Assembly: GCF_026072915.1 (NCBI RefSeq)
Contig: NZ_AP025943.1
Location: 1,054,001 to 1,118,000 of the forward strand
Length of the DNA: 64,000 nt
Origin: Akkermansia biwaensis
Lineage (GTDB): Bacteria > Verrucomicrobiota > Verrucomicrobiia > Verrucomicrobiales > Akkermansiaceae
Reading direction: 5' to 3'
Position 1 is the first letter of the stretch. Each line of letters starts with the position of its first letter. A program made the translations under genes and the position numbers. The notes under the pieces are model-generated. The model had not been told where the DNA came from. It worked only from the letters and a program-made list of their open reading frames with translations, and did no database searches. Shown here in pieces: positions 28,582-36,346 of this stretch.

Positions 28582-28968
28582 ATGAAAAAGGAAAGAAATA
28601 TCATCACAATGGACGAGTTCGGCAATGTGGTTATGCCGAAAGATATAACCGATGTGTGGATGAACGAAGCCGAGTTGTTGGATTTGTTCGGTGTAACCGT
28701 CCCGACCATTCGGGCAGGGATAAAGGCTCTTTGCAAGAGTGGCACATTAAGGGAGTATGGGATAAGGCGTACCATACGCATATCCGACAATTGCAGCATG
28801 GAAGCTTACAATCTTGAAACGATAATCGCCCTCGCTTTCCGCATCGGAACATTCGGAGCGGAGCAAGTGCGCAATGCCATTCTGAAAAGACTATACTTGC
28901 GAAAAGAAAAACAAACCGTTTTCTTTTCGCTGAATATGGGCAGGACAAACGGCATACCATTGTCATAA
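28582..28968 (+). CDS. Small helix-turn-helix DNA-binding protein of mobilizable elements
   Basis: A 128-residue protein whose central segment (MNEAELLDLFGVTVPTIRAG) reads as a helix-turn-helix, followed by a short beta-hairpin (GTLREYGIRRTIRI). It lies 18 nt after the integrase stop, in the position of an excision or regulatory protein in Bacteroides mobilizable elements. I do not recognise a named family. An in-frame TTG at 28567 is possible but the ATG at 28582 is followed by the normal basic N-terminus. A strong terminator follows, making an int-HTH unit. It could act as a directionality factor or as a repressor, but this is inference. Confidence 0.6.
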   Translation: MKKERNIITMDEFGNVVMPKDITDVWMNEAELLDLFGVTVPTIRAGIKALCKSGTLREYGIRRTIRISDNCSMEAYNLETIIALAFRIGTFGAEQVRNAILKRLYLRKEKQTVFFSLNMGRTNGIPLS

Positions 28969-28994
28969 ACGTATAAACAGGCACTCTGATTTTT

Positions 28995-29038
28995 CTCCCG
29001 AAAAGCGCAATCCGACAATTCGTTTTTCGGGAGTTTTT
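28995..29038 (+). terminator. Rho-independent terminator after int operon
   Basis: CTCCCGAAAA arms pair with TTTTTCGGGAG across an interior loop and end in TTTTTT, 27 nt after the stop of the DNA-binding gene. Confidence 0.8.
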
Positions 29039-29147
29039 TCATCTTCCTAATCCGATTCCAGCACCAAACCATTGATTTTTTTGTTTCGAGAGGCTTTTTT
29101 CCGCATTCTGCTATATTTTACGTAACAACCTATACATTAAATGCTTA

Positions 29148-29155
29148 TACTTTTG
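29148..29155 (+). promoter_or_regulatory. Bacteroidetes-type -7 box upstream of helicase gene
   Basis: TACTTTTG matches TAnnTTTG, 36 nt before the helicase ATG at 29191. The -33 element is poor. Confidence 0.5.
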
Positions 29156-29190
29156 TAGCTGGTATTTTTCAAACTTAAAACCATTTGATT

Positions 29191-30432
29191 ATGTCAGCTA
29201 ACAAACAACAAGACAGCCACCGACCGCCATCGGATGACGGCATGGCAAAGGAAGAATTCATCCGAGTGGGGACAACGCTTTACAAGATTGTGGAGCAACC
29301 CAAACTGAACGGAGGGTATATAAGGAAACGCATAGCGTGGAACAACGAGACCCTGCGTCAAGACTACGGCAAGGACTACATCGGCAGCGTTCCCAAGTAT
29401 GACGGCTTTTGTACCGTACCCAAACACATCGGCTACCGCCCTGTGGTCGGCAAGTTCCTTAATCTCTATGAGCCGATAGACCATGTACCCCGACAGGGTG
29501 ATTTTCCCTCTATCCGTTCGTTGGTGGAGCACATCTTCGGGGAGCAATACGAGTTGGGGATGGACTATCTGCAACTGCTTTACCTGCAACCTATCCAAAA
29601 ACTGCCTATCCTGTTGTTGGTATCGGAAGAACGCAATACAGGCAAAAGCACGTTCCTGAACTTTCTGAAAGCCCTGTTTCAGAACAACGTGACATTCAAC
29701 ACCAACGAGGACTTCCGCAGCCAATTCAATTCCGATTGGGCTGGAAAGCTCCTTATCGTGGTGGATGAGGTGCTGCTCAACCGCAGAGAGGACAGCGAAC
29801 GGTTGAAGAACCTGAGTACTACATTATCCTACAAGATGGAAGCCAAAGGGAAAGACCGTGATGAGATAGCGTTCTTCGCCAAGTTCGTATTATGTTCCAA
29901 TAACGAGTATCTGCCCGTAATCATAGACGCAGGGGAGACACGCTATTGGGTGCGGAAGATAGACCGCTTGCAGTCGGACGATACCGACTTCCTGCAAAGG
30001 CTGAAAGCGGAGATACCCGCCTTTCTCCATTTCCTGCAACACAGGCAGCTTTCCACCGAAAAGGAAAGCCGAATGTGGTTCGCTCCGTCATTGTTACATA
30101 CAGAAGCCTTGCGGAAGATAATCCGCAGCAACCGCAACCGATTGGAGATAGAGATGCACGAGCTTATACTTGACATTATGGACAGTATCGGCACGGACAC
30201 ATTCTCGTTCTGCTACAACGACATTCTTCTTTTGCTGGTACATTCGCAGGTAAAGGTGGAGAAACACCAAGTCAGGAAAGTATTGCAGGAGTGCTGGAAA
30301 CTTACCCCTGCATCCAACGGACTGACCTATACCTCCTACCAATTGGACTATAATCGGGAATGTCGGTATGAGCCTGTTAAAAGGGTCGGGCGGTTTTATA
30401 CCGTCACAAGAGAACAACTCGAATCCCTGTAA
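29191..30432 (+). CDS. SF3-like primase-helicase of VirE/DUF5906 type
   Basis: A 413-residue ATPase likely unwinding the excised circular or single-stranded form of the element. The Walker A motif is SEERNTGKST (G151-T154) and Walker B is KLLIVVDEVLL. A conserved LCSNNEYLP sensor and a RYWVRKI arginine motif follow, as in superfamily 3 helicases of phage and plasmid replication. The C-terminal part looks like a winged helix that may bind DNA. The ATG at 29191 fits the promoter upstream, and a TTG two codons earlier is less likely. It is followed by a structured gap of about 250 bp and then a primase gene, forming a replication module. Confidence 0.8.
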   Translation: MSANKQQDSHRPPSDDGMAKEEFIRVGTTLYKIVEQPKLNGGYIRKRIAWNNETLRQDYGKDYIGSVPKYDGFCTVPKHIGYRPVVGKFLNLYEPIDHVPRQGDFPSIRSLVEHIFGEQYELGMDYLQLLYLQPIQKLPILLLVSEERNTGKSTFLNFLKALFQNNVTFNTNEDFRSQFNSDWAGKLLIVVDEVLLNRREDSERLKNLSTTLSYKMEAKGKDRDEIAFFAKFVLCSNNEYLPVIIDAGETRYWVRKIDRLQSDDTDFLQRLKAEIPAFLHFLQHRQLSTEKESRMWFAPSLLHTEALRKIIRSNRNRLEIEMHELILDIMDSIGTDTFSFCYNDILLLLVHSQVKVEKHQVRKVLQECWKLTPASNGLTYTSYQLDYNRECRYEPVKRVGRFYTVTREQLESL

Positions 30433-30510
30433 TACCATTCTTTTTTTGTTGAATTGATGAATAAGTATATAACCATACTGGTAATGAGTAATATACACTT
30501 TCAACAAAAT

Positions 30511-30588
30511 CTCAACAATCGAAAAGAGAAGTTGAGAGAGGAACAACACACAATTGTCGGTTTCTCTTTTGGCGAGTGGTTTGTTGAG
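30511..30588. repeat. Interrupted inverted repeat between helicase and primase
   Basis: CTCAACAA-tcg-AAAAGAGAA (30511-30530) faces its interrupted complement, TTCTCTTTT then TTTGTTGAG (30562-30588), across about 30 nt. The stretch is in a 254-bp gap with no credible gene (a 78-codon frame covers it but has no recognisable content). It could form a leader structure or a replication site. Confidence 0.4.
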
Positions 30589-30686
30589 AAGATGTTGAGC
30601 AAATACAGTGCTGTATATAAGCGGATTACATTACCCGTTCAACAATTCATCGTTTTTACAATTATCATTAAATCCGTAGAAAAATT

Positions 30687-31646
30687 ATGACTACACAAGA
30701 AGCAAAGAACATACGCATTGCGGACTATCTGCAAAGTCTGGGCTATACGCCCGTCAAACAACAGGGCAACAGCCTTTGGTACAAATCACCGCTGAGAGAG
30801 GAAAGGGACGCATCTTTCAAGGTGAACACCGAACTCAACAGGTGGTATGATTTCGGACTTGGCAAAGGCGGCAACATCATCGCATTGGCTGCGGAACTCT
30901 ACCATACGGAAAATGTAGCCTGTCTGTTGAAGCGCATAGAGGAACGGACACCATACATCCGTCCTGCATCGTTCTCTTTTAGTGCGCAACAATCCGACAA
31001 CCGCACTTATCGGGGTTTAAGGGTTGGCGAGTTATCTTCCCCTGCGCTCATCGCCTATCTGCAAGAAAGGGGAATAAACATCGAACTCGCCAAAAGAGAA
31101 TGCATGGAACTTCGGTTTATGAATGCCGACAAACCCTATTTTGCCATCGGCTTTCCGAATATGGCAGGAGGATATGAAGTGCGCAACAGATATTTCAAGG
31201 GGTGTGTCGCCCCGAAAGACATCACCCATATCCGACAACAGGGCGAACCGAGAAATGTGTGTTATCTGTTCGAGGGCTTCATGGATTACCTCTCGTTCCT
31301 CACCATTAGAGTGAAGAACAATCCGCAATATCCACGATTGACAACGCAGGACTATATCGTACTGAACTCCGTTTCCAATCTCACGAAAGCGGAAAGCATA
31401 TTGGCGACCTACACCCGAATCGGCTGCTACCTTGACAATGACACGGCAGGACGGAACGCATACGACAACTTGAAACGGATGTTGGGCGACCGCTTGCAGG
31501 ATATGTCGATACACTATGCAGGGTACAACGACTTGAACGAGTATCTGTGCAACAGACAATCAGCTAATCAGACAGAGCCGACAAAGCAAGTCCAATCCGC
31601 AAGACGGATGATACAGCCACCGAAAAAGCGAAGGCTGAAAATGTAG
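30687..31646 (+). CDS. DNA primase with Toprim domain
   Basis: A 319-residue primase that would make RNA primers for copying the transferred strand. The N-terminal part has the SPLREERDASFKV..WYDFGLGKGG region of CHC2-type primases but without the zinc-binding Cys and His, a reduced finger seen in mobile-element primases. The Toprim domain follows, with the LFEGFMDYLSFL acidic motif and the YLDNDTAGRNA motif. The C-terminus is basic (KKRRLKM). It ends about 50 bp before the oriT-like structure. Spacing and order after the helicase match replication modules of Bacteroides mobilizable elements such as those of NBU type, though exact relatives were not searched. Confidence 0.82.
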   Translation: MTTQEAKNIRIADYLQSLGYTPVKQQGNSLWYKSPLREERDASFKVNTELNRWYDFGLGKGGNIIALAAELYHTENVACLLKRIEERTPYIRPASFSFSAQQSDNRTYRGLRVGELSSPALIAYLQERGINIELAKRECMELRFMNADKPYFAIGFPNMAGGYEVRNRYFKGCVAPKDITHIRQQGEPRNVCYLFEGFMDYLSFLTIRVKNNPQYPRLTTQDYIVLNSVSNLTKAESILATYTRIGCYLDNDTAGRNAYDNLKRMLGDRLQDMSIHYAGYNDLNEYLCNRQSANQTEPTKQVQSARRMIQPPKKRRLKM

Positions 31647-31697
31647 AGGGAAACAGGCTTGCTGCGGCACGGATATTTACCGAGGGAAAATACCGTA

Positions 31698-31774
31698 GCT
31701 TATTAGGGAATTTTCCAAGCCGCATTGCAGGCAACGCTGAAAATTCCCCAATAAGCCAAAGAGGTTGCACCTCT
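31698..31774 (+). other. Candidate origin of transfer (oriT)
   Basis: Two hairpins sit just upstream of the relaxase gene. The first has 18-bp arms with one mismatch (31698-31715 and 31739-31756, GCTTATTAGGGAATTTTC and its near complement) around a 23-nt loop. The second is AGAGGT-TGC-ACCTCT (31760-31774). MobV relaxases nick next to such inverted repeats upstream of their own gene. The nick site itself cannot be read off. Confidence 0.6.
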
Positions 31775-31857
31775 CTGGACACTCCCCAGCCAACGGCAAC
31801 AGCCGTATAATAATAACCAAACATTGTTTCACAAGCAAAATAAGAAAGGAAAATTAT

Positions 31858-33219
31858 ATGGGATTCGTAGTATTACACATGGAAAAGGCGCACGGTTCCG
31901 ACAGCGGAACAACCGCCCATATAGAGCGTTTCATAATACCGAAGAACGCAGACCCGACCCGCACGCACCTTAACCGAAAACTTGTCACATACCCCAATGG
32001 GATAAAAGACCGCTCGGCAGCCATTCAAAAGAGATTGGAGGAAGCAGGGCTTACACGCAAAATCGGGAACAACCAAGTTCGTGCAATCCGCATCAACGTA
32101 TCGGGAACGCATGAAGATATGGAGCGTATCGAAAGGGAGGGCAGACTTGATGAATGGTGTACCGACAATATGAAATACTTTGCCGACCTGTTCGGCAAGG
32201 AGAATATAGTGGCAGCGCATCTGCACATGGACGAGGAAACGCCACACATACACGTTACACTCGTCCCGATTGTCAAGGGAGAGCGCAAGCGCAGGAAACG
32301 TGAGGAACAGGCGAAGAAACGCTACCGCAAGAAACCAGCCGATACGGTAAGGCTATGTGCCGATGACATCATGACACGCTTGAATCTGAAATCCTACCAA
32401 GACAGTTATGCTGTTGCTATGGCAAAGTACGGTCTGCAACGTGGCATAGACGGTTCTAAGGCTTGTCACAAGTCCACGCAGCAGTATTATCGGGACATAC
32501 AGAAACTTACTGACAACTTGAAATCGGAAGTGGTGGATTTACAGGATCAGAAAGAAACGGCACAGGAAGAACTCAGACGAGCCAGGAAAGAAGTCCAGAC
32601 AGAAAAACTGAAAGGCGCAGCCACAACAGCAGTGACCAACATTGCTGAAAGTGTCGGTTCTCTTTTCGGTAGTAACAAGGTCAAGACATTGGAAAGGGAA
32701 AACACCGCCCTGCATAGGGAGATAGCCGACCACGAAGAAACCATAGAAACCCTGCAAGATAGAATACAGACCATGCAGGCAGACCACAGCAGAGAGATAC
32801 GGGAAATGCAGCAGAGGCACGGCAGGGAGATAGCAGACAAAGACACAAGGCACAAGCAGGAAATATCGTTCCTGAAAACGGTAATCGCAAGAGCGGCGGC
32901 ATGGTTTCCCTATTTCCGTGAAATGCTCCGTATCGAAAACCTCTGCCGACTTGTGGGATTCGATGAAAGGCAGACCGCAACGCTCGTCAAGGGAAAGCCG
33001 TTGGAGTATGCAGGGGAACTTTATTCAGAGGAACACGGACGGAAATTCACGACCGAAAAGGCAGGGTTTCAAGTCGTGAAAGACCCCACGGACGGGACGA
33101 GACTGGTTCTTGCCATTGACCGAAAGCCCATTGCCGAGTGGTTCAAAGAGCAATTCAACAAGCTACGGCAAAGCATACACCGACCTATACAGCCACAAAG
33201 GAAAGGCAGGGGAATTTAA
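31858..33219 (+). CDS. MobV-family relaxase
   Basis: This 453-residue protein would nick oriT and pilot the DNA strand during mobilization. The Mob/Pre domain (PF01076) fills the first 200 residues and has the metal-binding motif HMDEETPHIH (H123, H130, H132), with VRAIRINVSGTHEDM before it. A long coiled coil (about 225-340) comes next, then a compact C-terminal domain. The start at 31858 is preferred because AAGAAAGGAAAA precedes it and MGFVVLHMEKAHG is the canonical MobV N-terminus. An upstream in-frame ATG at 31765 would run through the oriT structure. No coupling protein or secretion genes accompany it. Confidence 0.9.
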   Translation: MGFVVLHMEKAHGSDSGTTAHIERFIIPKNADPTRTHLNRKLVTYPNGIKDRSAAIQKRLEEAGLTRKIGNNQVRAIRINVSGTHEDMERIEREGRLDEWCTDNMKYFADLFGKENIVAAHLHMDEETPHIHVTLVPIVKGERKRRKREEQAKKRYRKKPADTVRLCADDIMTRLNLKSYQDSYAVAMAKYGLQRGIDGSKACHKSTQQYYRDIQKLTDNLKSEVVDLQDQKETAQEELRRARKEVQTEKLKGAATTAVTNIAESVGSLFGSNKVKTLERENTALHREIADHEETIETLQDRIQTMQADHSREIREMQQRHGREIADKDTRHKQEISFLKTVIARAAAWFPYFREMLRIENLCRLVGFDERQTATLVKGKPLEYAGELYSEEHGRKFTTEKAGFQVVKDPTDGTRLVLAIDRKPIAEWFKEQFNKLRQSIHRPIQPQRKGRGI

Positions 33220-33341
33220 GAACGAATAATTAGCTGTACCTCAGCAATTGAAATCAAAACAACCAAATTATTGTGGATTCTTATAGGATAAATCAGTAAA
33301 AGTAGTTACCTTTGTAACTGATATAATAGACTTTATATAAA

Positions 33342-34181
33342 ATGGCTAAGAATAAACTTGTAGTTCCTTTTTTGAAATGGGTTGGAGGAAAAAGACAACT
33401 TATTCCAGAAATTAGAAAGATGTTACCCAAAGGGGTAGCGAATCGTCCCTACTATGAGCCATTCATCGGAGGCGGAGCTTTATTTTTTGAACTCCAGCCA
33501 AAACAAGCTGTTATAAATGATTATAACGAAGAGTTGATCAATGTTTATACGGTTATAAGGGACAATCCCAATGAACTTATTGAGGATTTAAAGAAACATA
33601 AAAATACGTCAGAGTATTTTTATGAAATTCGATCTATGGATAGGCAACCTCTTTTTAAAAATCTTACCACTATCGAGCGAGCATCGCGGATTATATATCT
33701 CAATAAAACTTGCTATAATGGATTATATCGGGTTAATAATGCCGGGGAATTTAATTCTCCATTTGGGAAATATAAAAATCCAAATATTGTCAATGAGCCT
33801 GTGATTAAGGCGGTAAGTAAATATTTAAGTTCTAATCGGATTCAAATATCAAATGGTGATTATGAGGTGATTTTGAGAGATATACCAACAAACTCATTTG
33901 TGTATTTAGATCCTCCGTATCATCCTATTTCAGAGAGTTCTAATTTTACAGGATACGTGCAGGGTGGATGGAGTGAGAGGGATCAGCTTAGGCTAAGAGA
34001 TGTTTGTAATAGATTAAATAGCAATGGTATAAAATTTCTCCTATCAAATTCTGCATCTAATTTCATAAAAGAAATTTATGCGGAATACAATATTCATGTA
34101 GTACAGGCAAGTCGTGCTATAAATTCAGATTCTTCTAAAAGAGGGCAAGTTGATGAATTTTTAATTAGCAATTATGAGTAA
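33342..34181 (+). CDS. D12-class DNA adenine N6-methyltransferase
   Basis: A 279-residue Dam/DpnM-type methylase that would modify adenine in the recognition site of the adjoining nuclease, protecting the host. It has the FLKWVGGKRQLI motif that binds S-adenosylmethionine, the YYEPFIGGGALFFEL block, and the catalytic DPPY at residues 190-193, in the order of the alpha/D12 class. GATC is a common target of such enzymes but is not proven here. The DNA is far more AT-rich than the mobilization genes before it, suggesting separate capture of this module. It overlaps the next gene by 8 nt, so methylase and nuclease are coupled. Confidence 0.88.
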   Translation: MAKNKLVVPFLKWVGGKRQLIPEIRKMLPKGVANRPYYEPFIGGGALFFELQPKQAVINDYNEELINVYTVIRDNPNELIEDLKKHKNTSEYFYEIRSMDRQPLFKNLTTIERASRIIYLNKTCYNGLYRVNNAGEFNSPFGKYKNPNIVNEPVIKAVSKYLSSNRIQISNGDYEVILRDIPTNSFVYLDPPYHPISESSNFTGYVQGGWSERDQLRLRDVCNRLNSNGIKFLLSNSASNFIKEIYAEYNIHVVQASRAINSDSSKRGQVDEFLISNYE

Positions 34182-35451
34182 ATCCAAAAATGACATAGCA
34201 TGGGAGAAAATTTTTGAGAAGTATTGCATCTTGGATAAACTTGCCAATAATGAACGTATATCAATTTCTTCAACAGAAATTAATCAGTTTAGAGAGGCTC
34301 GTTTAATGACAAAGTTTGACCATAGATCTCAACTTCCAAAATTGTTTATAGATCATAACTTATCAATATTACCTACATCCAGAGGCACATATGAAATCGG
34401 AAAATTTAAAACTTTTTGTGATTTCAATAAAGATGATATAGAGATAACTCCTATTGACTTTCCAACTTTCTTGGAAAGTATAGATTATAAAGATATTACG
34501 AGTGAATCAATAGCTATAAATTGTGCTTTTGTATCTAAGATATTGCATGATTTTACAGGAGAGGGAAATCTATTACCTACCGTCTCTGGTCGGATGAGTT
34601 CTTCAGTCTTTGATTTTACGATTAATTCAGGACAAAACATTTTAAAAATTAATGTTGACAATTCACAAATTGAAATAGACGGAGGGTATGAAGGAGATAG
34701 TTCTTTAAATTTGATTGAAGCCAAAAATTATATTTCAGATGATTTTCTGATTCGACAACTATATTATCCATATAGATTATGGAGTAATAAAATAGGGAAA
34801 CGTGTTCGTCCAATATTCTTGACGTATTCAAATGGTATTTTCCATTTGAGAGAATATGAATTTGTTACGCCTGAATTATATAATTCCATCCGATTAATAC
34901 AACATAAAAAATATGCAGTTCAAGAAGGAGGAATTAATGTTGAGAATATACAGAATATTTTGGATAGTATTCAAGTTGTAAAAGAACCTGAGTTGCCTTT
35001 CCCTCAAGCCGATAGCTTTGAACGAGTAATTAATCTTTGCGAGCTATTAAAACAAAAAGGATTTATTTGTAAAGATGATATTACGCAAAATTATGACTTT
35101 GATCACAGACAAACTGATTATTATTCAAATGCGGCAAAGTATTTAGGATTAGTAGAGGTTGTTCGTGAGAATCAACAAATAGGGTGCATTCTAACTCGTA
35201 ATGGCTCTCGTATATTTAATCTGCCCATTATTGAACGGCAATTGGAATTTGTAAAACTTATATTGGCACATACGGCATTTCAAAACACCTTGAAACTGTA
35301 TTTTGATAAAGGCAATGTTCCAACAAAGGGCGAGGTCGTTGAAATAATGAAAAGTGCAAAATTGTATAATATTGATTCTGAACAAACATATAAACGAAGG
35401 GCATCTACTGTTATATCTTGGATAAATTGGATATTAGAACTAATAGAGTAA
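34174..35451 (+). CDS. Putative type II restriction endonuclease
   Basis: The 425-residue protein follows the adenine methylase with an 8-nt overlap, the usual layout of a type II pair. Residues 150-200 hold a PD-(D/E)XK-like core: D169 in EIDGGYEG, then LIEAKNY with E182 and K184, followed by the helix LIRQLYYPYRLW. The C-terminal 150 residues look like winged-helix units and may read DNA. No known specificity is recognised. The DNA is as AT-rich as the methylase gene. It could be a nuclease of another kind, but the ExK core and coupling to a methylase favour restriction. Confidence 0.72.
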   Translation: MSKSKNDIAWEKIFEKYCILDKLANNERISISSTEINQFREARLMTKFDHRSQLPKLFIDHNLSILPTSRGTYEIGKFKTFCDFNKDDIEITPIDFPTFLESIDYKDITSESIAINCAFVSKILHDFTGEGNLLPTVSGRMSSSVFDFTINSGQNILKINVDNSQIEIDGGYEGDSSLNLIEAKNYISDDFLIRQLYYPYRLWSNKIGKRVRPIFLTYSNGIFHLREYEFVTPELYNSIRLIQHKKYAVQEGGINVENIQNILDSIQVVKEPELPFPQADSFERVINLCELLKQKGFICKDDITQNYDFDHRQTDYYSNAAKYLGLVEVVRENQQIGCILTRNGSRIFNLPIIERQLEFVKLILAHTAFQNTLKLYFDKGNVPTKGEVVEIMKSAKLYNIDSEQTYKRRASTVISWINWILELIE

Positions 35452-35471
35452 TAATTTAAAGAATAAGAATT

Positions 35472-35726
35472 ATGGCTTGTGAAAAACAACATCGTTATGA
35501 TCCTCAGTACAATAATTTACCTGTCGATCAAGGTGGGGCAGGAAGACATCGCTGTGCTGGATGTGCTTATGAGAGAGGGTATGAAGATGGACTAAATCGT
35601 AAAGAAAAATTAGATTTGGACTTGGATTCATTACCAGAGAGTCAAGCTGGAACAGTTAGGCATAAAAGCCCACATGCAGCTTATGCTGCTGGTTATTTAG
35701 CTGGAGTAGAAGATTCTTATAAGTAA
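35472..35726 (+). CDS. Small internally duplicated protein linked to restriction-modification
   Basis: An 84-residue protein, 20 nt behind the endonuclease and in the same likely operon. It contains two copies of one unit: residues about 16-42 and 53-79 share LPxxQxGxxRHxxxxAAYxxGYxxG with small changes. Three cysteines (C3, C28, C31) occur only around the first copy. No family name is known to me. The conserved pattern suggests a small fold with paired helices that may bind the nuclease, the methylase or DNA. Upstream is only an A-rich stretch, as expected for Bacteroidetes translation starts. It is the last gene before the right end of the element. Confidence 0.7.
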   Translation: MACEKQHRYDPQYNNLPVDQGGAGRHRCAGCAYERGYEDGLNRKEKLDLDLDSLPESQAGTVRHKSPHAAYAAGYLAGVEDSYK

Positions 35727-35751
35727 ATACCTGTTCCTCCGTTTCAAATAA

Positions 35752-35787
35752 CATCCCCATACGATAAATATATATTGTATGGGGATG
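35752..35787. terminator. Perfect inverted repeat after restriction-modification operon
   Basis: CATCCCCATAC (35752-35762) and GTATGGGGATG (35777-35787) are perfect complements around a 14-nt AT-rich loop. It lies 26 nt after the last cargo stop. There is no T-tract, so it may be a terminator or a protein-binding site at the element end. Confidence 0.45.
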
Positions 35788-35804
35788 AGTAAATTAGAAA
35801 AATC

Positions 35805-35814
35805 GTATATTTGC
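35805..35814. other. Candidate attachment site or Bacteroidetes -7 box
   Basis: GTATATTTGC exactly fits the GTANNTTTGC consensus used by IntDOT-type integrases and also contains a TAnnTTTG promoter box. It lies between the cargo and the chromosome, so it could be the right junction core. Confidence 0.4.
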
Positions 35815-35974
35815 ACTTTATAAAGAGTTATTTGACAGCGTAGCACCGCAAATCACTGAAATTCGCACGGTTACTAACTCGTTACCACTATTTCTTAAAT
35901 AATTTGCTAAAAGTTTATTATACAATTGGTTAAGTCAAACCGTTGAAAATCTAAAATATACTTTAAACCCCGAG

Positions 35975-36346
35975 ATGACTCCTGGGATGATGGATGAAAT
36001 TATCAAGAAAAATCCTAAAGATATATACGATATAGAACAACGATTAGGTAAAAACAGAGTTCTTCCCAGGCAGGATGATTCCGCCTTTCAGTCCTATATA
36101 GAACGGCTGGAGCGAGCCACAGCCAGATACATAACGGAAGGGAAATTAAATTCCCTGCACATCAATTGGTACCACGGCAATAAAGAAGCCGATGAAGTAA
36201 AATATATAGTTGAGTATGAGACAAGAACAGCATGGGGACGCACCAAGGCCAATGCGGGAGATCTTTCAGATAAAACGATTTACTATTTCCTGCTTGACCG
36301 AGATCTCTACATACTTGGATGGATGAAAGAAAAATTAGAGAAATAG
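35975..36346 (+). CDS. Hypothetical protein at the right junction of the element
   Basis: A 123-residue soluble protein of unknown family. It is rich in charged residues, with a predicted helical first half (DIYDIEQRLGKNR, ERLERATARYI) and a beta-rich second half (INWYHGNKEADEVKYIVEYE, TIYYFLLDRDLYILGW). The start is uncertain: several ATGs cluster at the N-terminus and no Shine-Dalgarno sequence is seen. It lies just beyond the predicted right end of the mobile element, so it may be the remaining 3' part of a chromosomal gene cut by the insertion, or an ordinary small gene. No function can be given. Confidence 0.5.
   Translation: MTPGMMDEIIKKNPKDIYDIEQRLGKNRVLPRQDDSAFQSYIERLERATARYITEGKLNSLHINWYHGNKEADEVKYIVEYETRTAWGRTKANAGDLSDKTIYYFLLDRDLYILGWMKEKLEK

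Larger units (their letters stand above)
27095..35844. mobile_element. Bacteroidetes-type integrative mobilizable element with restriction-modification cargo
   Basis: A contiguous block of genes foreign to the surrounding chromosome: tyrosine integrase, small DNA-binding protein, SF3-like helicase, primase, MobV relaxase, adenine methylase, restriction endonuclease and an 84-residue protein, all on the plus strand. There are no conjugation (tra) or type IV secretion genes, so it would need a helper element to transfer, like NBU-type mobilizable elements of Bacteroides. Bacteroidetes TAnnTTTG promoter boxes precede the integrase and helicase genes, and base composition drops within it. The ends are not certain. 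The given limits are the 8-bp AGCGTAGC matches at each side, and a GTATATTTGC site at 35805-35814 is an alternative right junction. Confidence 0.8.

Noticed and set aside
30454-30690. 78-codon frame in the gap before the primase
   Set aside because: Low-complexity content, no recognisable family, and it covers an inverted repeat.
27195-35888. GTTACCAC shared by both sides of the element (27195-27202, 35881-35888) as att repeat
   Set aside because: An 8-bp match is expected about once by chance in regions of this size, and the GTATATTTGC and AGCGTAGC candidates compete with it.
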